Below, in pieces: positions 6,783 to 14,195 of a stretch of DNA of 14,971 bases. This stretch comes from Anaerolineae bacterium (GTDB lineage Bacteria > Chloroflexota > Anaerolineae > Aggregatilineales > Phototrophicaceae), in assembly GCA_014379235.1 (NCBI GenBank), contig JACMMD010000958.1:1-14971 (forward strand), in the 5' to 3' direction. Below the pieces are notes generated by a model. That model was not told the origin of the DNA. It did no database searches and worked only from the letters and a program-made list of their open reading frames with translations. Made by a program: the position numbers and the translations under genes. Every line of letters starts with the position of its first letter. The stretch's first letter is position 1.

Positions 6783-7856
6783 ATGTTAAACCTCAAAGCC
6801 GCCGGGAACATTATTATCAGCCGATGGGCGCTGTTGGTGTTGTTGACCGCGCTTGTCTTTGCGCCAGCGCAGCACGCCCTATCGCAAATCCCATCCCCGA
6901 CGCCACTCACGCCACCGAATTACGATTTCTCATCCCTAACGTGGCTCATCGAAGAGTGGATGACCGATCTGCCGCTCGATGGCGCGGCGTTGATTGTGGT
7001 GCAGCATGACACGGTGATTTACGAGCACGGCTTCGGGCGCTTTTCGACAGACAGCGATGTGCCGATTGCGTCCGGCAGCAAGTGGCTGTCGGCGGCGCTA
7101 CTGCTGACGCTGGTAGACGAAGGCCAGATCGCGCTCGATGAACCGATCAGCTACACGCTGCCCTATTTCACGGGCGAGCGGGGCACGATAACCATGCGCC
7201 AACTGCTGGCGCATACGTCAGGGCTGCCGCTGGCTGACTGTATTCACGATGACACTGTCACGCTGGCGGAATGTGTGGCCAGCATCGCTGAACTCGAATT
7301 GACCGCGAGGCCGGGAACGGCTTTCGCTTATGGCAGTTCCGGCTTTCAAGTGGCAGGACGTATCGCGGAAATCGCGGGCGGTGATTCGTGGAACGGGCTG
7401 TTCGCAGAGCGTATCGCGGGGCCGCTCGGCATGATGAACACGCAGTACGAGGTCACCAGCAACCCGACTATGGCTGGCGGCGCCCGTTCAACCGCTAATG
7501 ACTACATCCGCTTTCTACAAATGCTGCTAAATGATGGTCAATATAATGGCGTTCAGGTGCTTTCGCCGGATGCGGTGCGGATGTTCACGCTTGACCAGAG
7601 CAGCGGCGCGCCGATTGCTTATACGCCGCATCCCAAAGTGACCACACGCTACGGCCTAGGCAACTGGCTGGAAGTGATTACCGACAGCGGCGTCGGCACA
7701 CAGTTGAGCAGTCCCGGTTCGTATGGCTTTACGCCGTGGATCGACACCGGGCGCGACCTCGCTGGCGTGTTTGTGGTCATGGATACGTGGGCGCACGTCT
7801 ACCTCATGACCGAAGAAATACACGCTGAGATCAACGGTATCATCGACGCGGCATAA
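6783..7856 (+). CDS. Exported serine hydrolase of the beta-lactamase / penicillin-binding-protein-like family
   Basis: A 357-residue serine beta-lactamase-fold hydrolase, class C / DD-peptidase-like. Residues 1-35 form a signal peptide (hydrophobic WALLVLLTALVFAPA). The active-site SxxK is S97-G-S-K100. The second motif is Y183-G-S185 in place of the usual Tyr-x-Asn, spaced 86 residues from the serine as in class C enzymes. LLAHTSGLP at 141-149 is a family marker, and SSPGSYGFTPWID near the C-terminus replaces the Lys/His-Thr-Gly box. Substrates of such relatives include D-amino peptides and esters; true beta-lactam hydrolysis should not be assumed. No ribosome-binding site precedes the ATG, which is one nt after the DUF1304 stop, so translation is probably coupled. 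Confidence 0.92.
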   Translation: MLNLKAAGNIIISRWALLVLLTALVFAPAQHALSQIPSPTPLTPPNYDFSSLTWLIEEWMTDLPLDGAALIVVQHDTVIYEHGFGRFSTDSDVPIASGSKWLSAALLLTLVDEGQIALDEPISYTLPYFTGERGTITMRQLLAHTSGLPLADCIHDDTVTLAECVASIAELELTARPGTAFAYGSSGFQVAGRIAEIAGGDSWNGLFAERIAGPLGMMNTQYEVTSNPTMAGGARSTANDYIRFLQMLLNDGQYNGVQVLSPDAVRMFTLDQSSGAPIAYTPHPKVTTRYGLGNWLEVITDSGVGTQLSSPGSYGFTPWIDTGRDLAGVFVVMDTWAHVYLMTEEIHAEINGIIDAA

Positions 7857-7900
7857 GCAGCAGAATAGCCATATTGTCTGATCGGGAAGTATAATTTGCG

Positions 7901-7926
7901 GAGGGTGAGCCATGCCTCGCCCCTAC
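7901..7926. repeat. GTAGGGG-family palindrome at the 5' end of the TIR-WD40 gene
   Basis: This 26-nt segment matches the last palindrome of the triple element (13065-13090) at 24 of 26 positions, including the arm GCCTCGCCCCTAC. Its left arm provides a GGAGGG-like sequence and its centre provides an in-frame ATG (7912). Both would be read as a start site although they are repeat sequence. Confidence 0.75.
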
Positions 7927-7947
7927 AAGTTAACGGATCGAGGTTAT

Positions 7948-10900
7948 ATGGCCGACGTCTTTATCTCGTACTCGCGTAAGGACACGGATTTTGTGCGTCG
8001 GCTCAACGACGCGCTCGAACGCCAGCGTCGACAAGTGTGGGTCGATTGGGAAGACATCCCGCGCGGTGTCGAGTGGCTCAATGAGATTTACGCCGGAATT
8101 GAACAGGCGCACACCTTCGTTTTTGTGGTCTCGCCGGATTCGCTGATCTCCCGCATTTGTAACTTCGAAGTCGCTCACGCCCTCAAACTCCACAAACGCA
8201 TCGTGCCCATCATCCGCCGCGAGATCGACGAGAAAGCAGTCGCGGGCGAATGGTTCAATCAAGAGTGGGAGCAAATGGCCCGCGACAATTGGCAGGCGCT
8301 GCGGAGCATTAACTGGCTCAAGTTTCAGGATAGCGACGATTTCGACGCGGAGTTCGCCCAACTGCTGCAAGCGCTCGACAGCGACCCCGAACACGTTCGG
8401 GCGCATACACGGCTGCTGGTGCGGGCGGTGGAATGGGACGCGAAAAGGCGCGACAGCAGTTTGCTATTGCGGGGAATCGACCTCAACGAAGCCGAAGTTT
8501 GGCTGGCGCAGGCGGCTAGTAAACAGCCCGCGCCGACCACGCTGCATACCGAATACATTACCAGCAGCCGCCGTGAAGAAGCGCGGCGGCAGCGTTCGCT
8601 GTTGGGCGGGGTGAGCGTGGCGCTGGTAGTCGCGCTGGCATTGGCGGGGCTGTCGTTTATCCTGTATCAGCAGTCGCAAAGTAACCTCGTGCTGGCGGGT
8701 CAGCGTGGTACAGAGGTCGCGCAGCAGGCGGCCACAGCCACAAACGCGCTCGGCTTATCGGAACAGCGTGGCACACAGGTCGCGGAGCAGGTGACGATAG
8801 CCGAGTCTAATGCGGCGACGGCAGTCTATCAGGGTGGCATCGCAAGCTCGATTGGACTTGCGGCGCAAAGCCAACTTGATCTGGAAGGGCCAGTGCCGGA
8901 GCGTTCGGTCTTGTTGGGTAGCGCCGCGCTGCAATACTTCCCCTATACATGGCAAGCCGAACGCGCGCTTGGTACGGCTCTGCAACGCAGCCGCGCAGTA
9001 CAGATCATCCCGGCCAGCGACACCATGTATGACGCAGTGTGGTCAGCCGATGGCGCATGGTTGGCCACCGCCAGCGAAGCCGATGGCGGATTAGTGGCGG
9101 CGAATGCTGGTCAGCGCAGTATGGTTCACTTATGGAATACGTCTACCTATGTAGAAAGCCCACTAGCTGGCGCGGACGTTTTGACCGCGCTCGATCTGGA
9201 TTGGTCGCCGGAAGGGGCACGTCTGGCCGCGGCCACCAGCGATAACGCTGTGTGGATATGGGACGCTCCAACGGGTGAGGTTTTGGTCACGCTGACCGGC
9301 CACACTGGAACGGTAAACCGTGTCCTCTGGTCGCCGGATGGAACGCGCATCGCCAGCGGCAGCAGCGATACGACGCTCAGGCTATGGGACACGGCGACGG
9401 GCGAAGAACTGCTCACGCTCGACGCCAATCTCAGCAGATTATACGTCATCGAATGGTCGCCAGATGGGTCGCGCATCGCCAGCGCCGATGCCGATAACAC
9501 TGTGCATGTGTGGGACGCGGCCAACGGCGATGAGATCAGTTCATTTTTGGGCGGCGATATATTCGTCCATGCTATTACATGGTCGCCGGATGGGTCACGG
9601 ATTGCGGCGGCTGGCGATAACACGCCGCATGTCTGGGACGCGGAAACGGGCGAGGAACTGCTCACGCTTACGGGCAACAACGATCTCGTGATGGATTTGG
9701 AGTGGTCGCCGGACGCTACGGCCATCGCCAGCAGCGGCTATGATGGCACGATTCGCCTGTGGAATGCTGAAACGGGCGATCCGCTGCGCGTTCTGAATCC
9801 GCAGGCCGGTATCTCGTTTTTAGTCTCGTGGTCGCTGGATGGAAAGATGATCGCTGGCGCACTGGCTGATGGCACGATACACGTCTGGAATACGCTGAAC
9901 GGCGAAGAAATATTCGTGCTGTCCGGCCACCGCGACCTCGTGCGTCAGATGTCATGGTCGCCGGATGGCCGCCAGTTAGCGACTGCCAGCAGCGATACAA
10001 CAGCGCGGATATGGGATGTCGCCAGCAGAACACTGCTCGAAAGTTTAACGGGACACAGCGATGCAGTTGGAGATGCGGCGTGGTCACCGGATGGAACGCG
10101 CATCGCCAGCGCCAGCGATGATGACAGCGTGCGGATATGGGACGCGGCCAGCGGTGAGACTTTGTTTACGCTGCAAGGTCGTGGTGACGCGGTGAAAGGG
10201 GTGGCATGGTCGCCGGATGGGTCACTGCTGGCGACGGCCAGTTCTTATATCGGCTACATGGCAGTTGCGGAGTCCACTGAACCGACTGCCGTGCAGATAT
10301 GGGATGCCAGCACAGGCTCTTTGCTGCAAACATTAGGGACGGAGCGGGCGCAGCTAGGCTTCGATCAAGTCGCCTTCTCCAGCGATGGCACGATGCTCGC
10401 CGCCGCCTCAGCCGATGGCTATGTGCCGATCTGGGATGTGGACAGCGGCGATTTGCTGATTACGATCATCGGACAAGAACTCAGCAGCGTCAACAGCGTA
10501 GCGTGGTCGCCGCAAGCTGCGGACGGCGGCGAACGTCTAGCGATTGCTTATTACAATGGCGTGGTCGGTATCTGGGATAGCAGCACTCTAACTGAAACGC
10601 CTCAAGGGGATGTCCTTATCGATACGGGCGTACCGACATTCGCGGATGTGGTCGAATGGTCGCCGGATGGCCGCCATTTGGCCACGAGTGACATCGACAG
10701 AATGGTACGCATATGGGACGCAGTAACTGGAACGCTGCTGATTACGCTTGAAGGGCACACCGATTACGTGACTGATGTAGCATGGTCGCTGGATGGAACG
10801 CGCCTCGCTTCGACCAGTCTCGATGGTACGCTGCGCGTGTGGGATACCATCAACAGCGTCGAACTCTACATCCACGACGCGAACAGTATCGCCTTGAACA

Positions 10901-11070
10901 GCGTGGCATGGTCGCCCGACGGTTCGCGGCTGTTGACGGGCAGCATCGATGAGAGCGTCGGTATATGGCGTACATGGGCCACAACCGCCGACTTGATCGA
11001 GTTCGCGCAAACGTGCTGTGTCGCCCGCCAATTTACGCAAGCAGAAGCGATCCAGTTCGGGCTACCGTAG
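7948..11070 (+). CDS. TIR - transmembrane - WD40 repeat protein
   Basis: A 1040-residue predicted membrane receptor. Residues 1-142 are a bacterial TIR domain: MADVFISYSRKDTDF, WVDWEDIPRG, then SPDSLISRICNFEVAHAL, where Glu74 is at the position of the NADase glutamate of TIR enzymes. Residues 150-216 are a linker seen in many TIR-WD40 and NACHT-WD40 proteins (HTRLLVRAVEWD, SLLLRGIDLNEAEVWLAQA). A single transmembrane helix is at about 218-240, preceded by SRREEARRQR. A short QRGT[EQ]VA repeat (252-281) follows. About 15 WD40 repeats run from 360 to 1015, and the protein ends in a TADLIEFAQTCCV-type tail. The start at 7948 is the conserved TIR beginning, with GAGG four nt upstream. The frame is open to an ATG at 7912 with a better Shine-Dalgarno match, but both lie in a repeat. 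NADase activity and a defence or signalling role are inferred. Confidence 0.9.
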   Translation: MADVFISYSRKDTDFVRRLNDALERQRRQVWVDWEDIPRGVEWLNEIYAGIEQAHTFVFVVSPDSLISRICNFEVAHALKLHKRIVPIIRREIDEKAVAGEWFNQEWEQMARDNWQALRSINWLKFQDSDDFDAEFAQLLQALDSDPEHVRAHTRLLVRAVEWDAKRRDSSLLLRGIDLNEAEVWLAQAASKQPAPTTLHTEYITSSRREEARRQRSLLGGVSVALVVALALAGLSFILYQQSQSNLVLAGQRGTEVAQQAATATNALGLSEQRGTQVAEQVTIAESNAATAVYQGGIASSIGLAAQSQLDLEGPVPERSVLLGSAALQYFPYTWQAERALGTALQRSRAVQIIPASDTMYDAVWSADGAWLATASEADGGLVAANAGQRSMVHLWNTSTYVESPLAGADVLTALDLDWSPEGARLAAATSDNAVWIWDAPTGEVLVTLTGHTGTVNRVLWSPDGTRIASGSSDTTLRLWDTATGEELLTLDANLSRLYVIEWSPDGSRIASADADNTVHVWDAANGDEISSFLGGDIFVHAITWSPDGSRIAAAGDNTPHVWDAETGEELLTLTGNNDLVMDLEWSPDATAIASSGYDGTIRLWNAETGDPLRVLNPQAGISFLVSWSLDGKMIAGALADGTIHVWNTLNGEEIFVLSGHRDLVRQMSWSPDGRQLATASSDTTARIWDVASRTLLESLTGHSDAVGDAAWSPDGTRIASASDDDSVRIWDAASGETLFTLQGRGDAVKGVAWSPDGSLLATASSYIGYMAVAESTEPTAVQIWDASTGSLLQTLGTERAQLGFDQVAFSSDGTMLAAASADGYVPIWDVDSGDLLITIIGQELSSVNSVAWSPQAADGGERLAIAYYNGVVGIWDSSTLTETPQGDVLIDTGVPTFADVVEWSPDGRHLATSDIDRMVRIWDAVTGTLLITLEGHTDYVTDVAWSLDGTRLASTSLDGTLRVWDTINSVELYIHDANSIALNSVAWSPDGSRLLTGSIDESVGIWRTWATTADLIEFAQTCCVARQFTQAEAIQFGLP

Positions 11071-11104
11071 ATCCATTATCCAACTGACGATCAAACTTGC
11101 AGTC

Positions 11105-11136
11105 AAAAAGCGGCGTGTTATGCGCCGCTTTTTGAT
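11105..11136 (+). terminator. Intrinsic terminator after the TIR-WD40 gene
   Basis: AAAAAGCGGCG (11105-11115), loop TGTTATG, CGCCGCTTTTT (11123-11133): a perfect 11-bp stem ending in a T run, 34 nt after the stop codon. It should end the plus-strand transcript. The A/T ends would also allow weak action in the other direction. Confidence 0.93.
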
Positions 11137-11247
11137 TTATATCCGCCATATGACCGATAGACAATCTATTTAGACCAAGCTAAACTATGATTTACATCGA
11201 ACAAATATGCACGGAAACAGCGAAGCGCACACGGAGAACTCAGCAGC

Positions 11248-12126
11248 ATGAACGATAACCGTTTCCAGAACGTACCACAAGCACAGTTGGATGTCCTGCT
11301 CAAATTCAAAGACATACACCCTGAACGCTCGATCAACGTCGGCTCAGCGACATGGCATTATCTCGCTAGCGGACGCGGCCCGAAAGCGCTGCTGATTCTG
11401 GTGGGTGGCAGCCGCATGGCCGAGACAGCCTTCAAGCTCATCAGCGCGTTTGAGAACGAATACCGCGTCATCGTGCCGAGCTATCCCGATGTCATGCAAC
11501 TCAGCCAGATTGAGGAAGGCGTGGCTGCTATTCTTGACGCGGAAGGGGTGCAAAGTGTGTCGGTCCTTGGCGCATCGTTCGGCGGCATGGTGGCACAGGC
11601 GTTTGTGCGGCGCTATCCGCAGCGCGTCGAGAAGTTGATCCTGTCCAACACCGCCGGGATATTACCCGCCGAGTATGTCGATAAACTGGAAAAGGGCCTT
11701 AAGCTGATCGGTTGGCTGCCGCTGTGGTTGTTGCGCTCGAAATTGCGCCGCCAAATTTTGCGCCACGCCGAAACGTTCCCGCGAGCAGAAAAATCCTTCT
11801 GGGAAGGGGTGCTGTCCAGCATCGTCGATCACATGACGAAGGACAGCTTACGCAGCCAATTCGCCACCATGCTCGACGTGCATGAACGCGGTTTCAAAGC
11901 ACAGGATTTAGCGGGCTGGCAAGGTTCGATCTTGGTGCTGGAGTCTGGCAACGATCTAGCATTTCCCGAAGTGATGCGCCAGTCGATGCACAATCTGTAT
12001 CTGCAAGCGCAGTTCGTGAACTTTCCTAACGGGGGTCACATCCCGATGGTTACGGAGTGGGAAGCGTATAACCGCGTTATCCACGAATTTCTCGCAGAAC
12101 CGGAACTCGAACTCGCCATCAGCTAG
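11248..12126 (+). CDS. Alpha/beta hydrolase
   Basis: Cytoplasmic alpha/beta-hydrolase-fold enzyme, 292 residues, with no signal peptide. The nucleophile elbow is LGASFGG with Ser110; the acid is probably Asp236 (ESGND) and the base His264 (NGGHIPM), in the expected order and spacing. The segment KALLILVGGSRMAETAFKLI holds the oxyanion region before the second strand, and FVRRYPQRVEKLILSNT follows the elbow as usual. The GASxGG elbow and layout recall maspardin-like hydrolases, but the substrate is unknown. The ATG at 11248 has GGAGA about 11 nt upstream, a somewhat long spacing. The gene stands alone between the terminator of the TIR gene and a convergent oxidoreductase gene, so it probably has its own promoter in 11137-11247. 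Confidence 0.9.
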   Translation: MNDNRFQNVPQAQLDVLLKFKDIHPERSINVGSATWHYLASGRGPKALLILVGGSRMAETAFKLISAFENEYRVIVPSYPDVMQLSQIEEGVAAILDAEGVQSVSVLGASFGGMVAQAFVRRYPQRVEKLILSNTAGILPAEYVDKLEKGLKLIGWLPLWLLRSKLRRQILRHAETFPRAEKSFWEGVLSSIVDHMTKDSLRSQFATMLDVHERGFKAQDLAGWQGSILVLESGNDLAFPEVMRQSMHNLYLQAQFVNFPNGGHIPMVTEWEAYNRVIHEFLAEPELELAIS

Positions 12127-12135
12127 TCGTTAGGC

Positions 12136-12163
12136 GTAGGGGCGACGCATGCGTCGCCCTTAC
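12136..12163. repeat. GTAGGGG-family palindrome between convergent genes
   Basis: GTAGGGGCGACGCA immediately followed by TGCGTCGCCCTTAC: 14-nt arms with one mismatch and no spacer. It lies in the 57-nt gap between the convergent alpha/beta hydrolase and FrnE-like genes, so it could stop transcription from both sides. It lacks a T run, so terminator function is a guess. Confidence 0.75.
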
Positions 12164-12183
12164 ATCATATCCACAGTGGTTTC

Positions 12184-12900
12184 TTACACCGCGCAGCTAT
12201 CGTCGGTGCAGCCATCCGCATCGGCGCTGGTGGCACTGATGAGCGTCGGCTGCTGAACGCGGATTTCATTCCACGTTTGTTCGAGCGCTTGCAGGAAAAC
12301 GTCCATGCGCTGTGCGCCCGAAACGCCATATTTCTCCGCGAATACGAAGAACGGCACACCGCGAACGCCAATCGCGGCGGCGCGCTGGATGTCAGCCCGA
12401 ACGTTGGCGCTGTAAACGTCGCCTTCGAGAACGCGGCGAAGGTTATCAGCGTTCAGTCCGATTTCTACGGCCAGTTCAACCAGCGTGTCGATCTCACCAA
12501 CGTGGCGGCCTTCGGTGAAATACGCCTGCATGATGCGCTCTTGCATCTCGTCTTGCTTGCCATGCTCGGCGGCATAGTGAATCAGGCGATGCGCGTCGAA
12601 GGTGTTGCTGGCACGGGCGAGGTCAAGGTGATAGTCAAGCCCTTCGGCGGCGGCCAGAGTGGTCACGTTGTCGTTCATGGCTTTGGCTTCGGCAGCGCTG
12701 ACGCGGTACTTCTCCGACAGCATTTCCGTCACCGACTGCTTGGCATCTTTGGGCGTGGTGGGGTCGAGTTGAAAGCTGCGCCACACCAAATCGACCTTTT
12801 CGCCTGTTTCGGCCTCGAAGTGCGTTAGCGCGGACTCGAAGCGGCGCTTACCGATGTAGCACCAAGGGCACACAACATCCGACCAAATTTCAACTTGCAT
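12184..12900 (-). CDS. FrnE-like DsbA-family thiol oxidoreductase
   Basis: A 238-residue thioredoxin-fold protein of the DsbA/FrnE branch. It begins MQVEIWSDVVCPWCYIGKRR, with the redox motif C11-P-W-C14. It keeps the FrnE phrases SFQLDP, NTFDAHRLIHYA, QAYFTEGRHVGE and RGVPFFVF with the cis-proline (GVP, 181-183). It has no signal peptide, so it acts in the cytoplasm. The C-terminus carries a second pair, C231-TDDS-C236, the CX4C type described for Deinococcus radiodurans FrnE. I chose the ATG at 12900, which matches family starts and has GGAG 12 nt upstream; the frame also allows an ATG at 12918, which lacks a ribosome-binding site. It lies downstream of trxB on the same strand, separated by palindromes. 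Confidence 0.92.
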   Translation of the reverse strand: MQVEIWSDVVCPWCYIGKRRFESALTHFEAETGEKVDLVWRSFQLDPTTPKDAKQSVTEMLSEKYRVSAAEAKAMNDNVTTLAAAEGLDYHLDLARASNTFDAHRLIHYAAEHGKQDEMQERIMQAYFTEGRHVGEIDTLVELAVEIGLNADNLRRVLEGDVYSANVRADIQRAAAIGVRGVPFFVFAEKYGVSGAQRMDVFLQALEQTWNEIRVQQPTLISATSADADGCTDDSCAV

Positions 12901-12938
12901 GGGTTTACTGATCTCCATTGAATAGTAGATACGATTTT

Positions 12939-12966
12939 GTAGGGGTTGCTTTACGAAGCGCCCCTA
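12939..12966. repeat. GTAGGGG-family palindrome, imperfect
   Basis: GTAGGGGTTGCTT, loop TACG, AAGCGCCCCTAAG: one unpaired base and one mismatch. It lies upstream of the FrnE-like gene. Confidence 0.7.
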
Positions 12967-13005
12967 AGTGATACAGGAATGTTGTTGATGAATGAGAGTG
13001 TTTGT

Positions 13006-13090
13006 GTAGGGGCGAATCTGTGTGTTCACCCAATACAAGGGCGACACATGCGTTCGTCCCATAAGAGGGCGAGGCATGCCTCGCCCCTAC
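13006..13090. repeat. Tandem triple GTAGGGG-family palindrome
   Basis: Three consecutive hairpin units inside one pair of outer GTAGGGG / CCCCTAC ends. Unit 1 is about 13009-13030 (GGGGCGAATC..GTTCACCC), unit 2 about 13039-13060 (GGGCGACAC..GTTCGTCCC), and unit 3 is 13067-13086 (GGGCGAGGCATGCCTCGCCC, perfect). The units are linked by AATACAA and ATAAGA. It fills most of the gap between trxB and the FrnE-like gene. Confidence 0.8.
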
Positions 13091-13102
13091 GAGATGGTCG
13101 TG

Positions 13103-14116
13103 TTAGTTCGTGCTGGCTTGCGGCTGAGTGGCGGCGACTTCTTCCGCCGACAGTTCGCCCAACGGCTGCAAATCGCCTTCGCGGGCCGAAAGCCACTGAA
13201 TAGCGCTCATGGCCGCCGACGTGCCCTGCCCGACAGATGTGGCCACCTGCCGCCACACCTCGTCCTGAATTTCGCCCGCCGCGAAGATGCCTTCGACGTT
13301 GGTACGCATCAGTTCGTCGGTGAGGACGTAGCCGCTGTCGTTGCTGGCAAGCTGTCCCTTGAACACTTCGCTGTTGGGGTCGTGGCCGATGAAGATGAAC
13401 ACGCCCCGCGTCGCGTCGGTGGTTTCCGCGCCCGTTTTCAAGTTCTTGATGCGAACCGCCGTGATCTTGGGGCTAACCGTCGGGTCATCGGTGGCGATGA
13501 TTTCCTCAAGGGCGCTGTCCCATGTGAAGCGGATTTTCGGGTTGCGGAAAGCACGTTCTTGCAACTGCTTGCCTGCGCGCAGTTCGTCGCGGCGGTGAAC
13601 GATGTTGACCGACGTGGCGAACTTGGTCAGGAAGATTGCCTCTTCGATAGCCGAGTCGCCGCCGCCAACGACGGTGATGTCCATGCCGCGAAAGAAGAAG
13701 CCATCGCAAGTGCCGCAGTAGCTCGTACCTGTGCCGATGTTTTCTTCCTCGCCGGGGATGCCTAACCGCCGTGCCCGTGCGCCGATGGTGACGATGACCG
13801 AATCGGCCAAAAATTCTTGCTCGTAGGTTTTGACGCGGAAGGGCGATCCGTGCAGGAAATCGACTTCGGTCACTTCGTCCATGACGATGCGCGCACCGAA
13901 TTTCTCGGCATGTTCGGCCATCTTCTGTACGAGTTCCGGGCCGGTGACGCCTTCGGGGAAGCCGGGATAATTATCGACATCGGCAGTGATGGCCACCTGT
14001 CCGCCTAGCTGACTGCCAGCGATCACTACCGGGTTCAACATTGCGCGCCCGGTGTAGAGCGCCGCCGTCAACCCGGCAGGGCCAGAACCGATAATTACGA
14101 CACGCTCTTTCTGCAT
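13103..14116 (-). CDS. trxB: Thioredoxin-disulfide reductase
   Basis: NADPH- and FAD-dependent reductase that reduces thioredoxin in the cytoplasm; 337 residues, slightly longer than the usual 310-320. Visible motifs are the FAD site GSGPAG at 10-15, GGQ at 38-40, the redox pair C134-G-T-C137-DG, the NADPH site GGGDSA at 151-156, and HRRDELR at 174-180, the arginines of which favour NADPH. The FAD motif near 279 reads AAGE rather than the usual AAGD. A tail of about 20 residues after AIQWLS is extra. The ATG at 14116 follows AGGTGA by 8 nt. It lies 79 nt downstream of the anti-sigma-like gene, a link also seen in SigR/RsrA/TrxB systems. No thioredoxin gene is in the window. Confidence 0.95.
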   Translation of the reverse strand: MQKERVVIIGSGPAGLTAALYTGRAMLNPVVIAGSQLGGQVAITADVDNYPGFPEGVTGPELVQKMAEHAEKFGARIVMDEVTEVDFLHGSPFRVKTYEQEFLADSVIVTIGARARRLGIPGEEENIGTGTSYCGTCDGFFFRGMDITVVGGGDSAIEEAIFLTKFATSVNIVHRRDELRAGKQLQERAFRNPKIRFTWDSALEEIIATDDPTVSPKITAVRIKNLKTGAETTDATRGVFIFIGHDPNSEVFKGQLASNDSGYVLTDELMRTNVEGIFAAGEIQDEVWRQVATSVGQGTSAAMSAIQWLSAREGDLQPLGELSAEEVAATQPQASTN

Positions 14117-14195
14117 GTTTTACTCACCTTTGAGTTTATTTAATGAGTTCGTTGTGTTGTGATGAAGCGACTAATAAAAACTGGAAACCGTGTCG

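Noticed and set aside
7890..7895. TATAAT as a -10 promoter box before the TIR gene
   Set aside because: No acceptable -35 hexamer is found 16-18 nt upstream and there is no extended -10 TG, so it is not reported as a promoter.
3824..11070. A defence island linking NudK (nucleotide hydrolysis) with the TIR NADase candidate
   Set aside because: The genes are more than 3 kb apart in divergent operons, no other defence gene is present, and NudK is a common housekeeping enzyme.
12117..12134. A fifth AGCT word array after the alpha/beta hydrolase gene
   Set aside because: Only one ATCAGCTAGTC word is present, partly made of the last codons; too short to distinguish from chance.
13022..13765. A 247-codon open frame on the plus strand
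   Set aside because: It is antisense to trxB, which is certain, and starts within the palindrome cluster.
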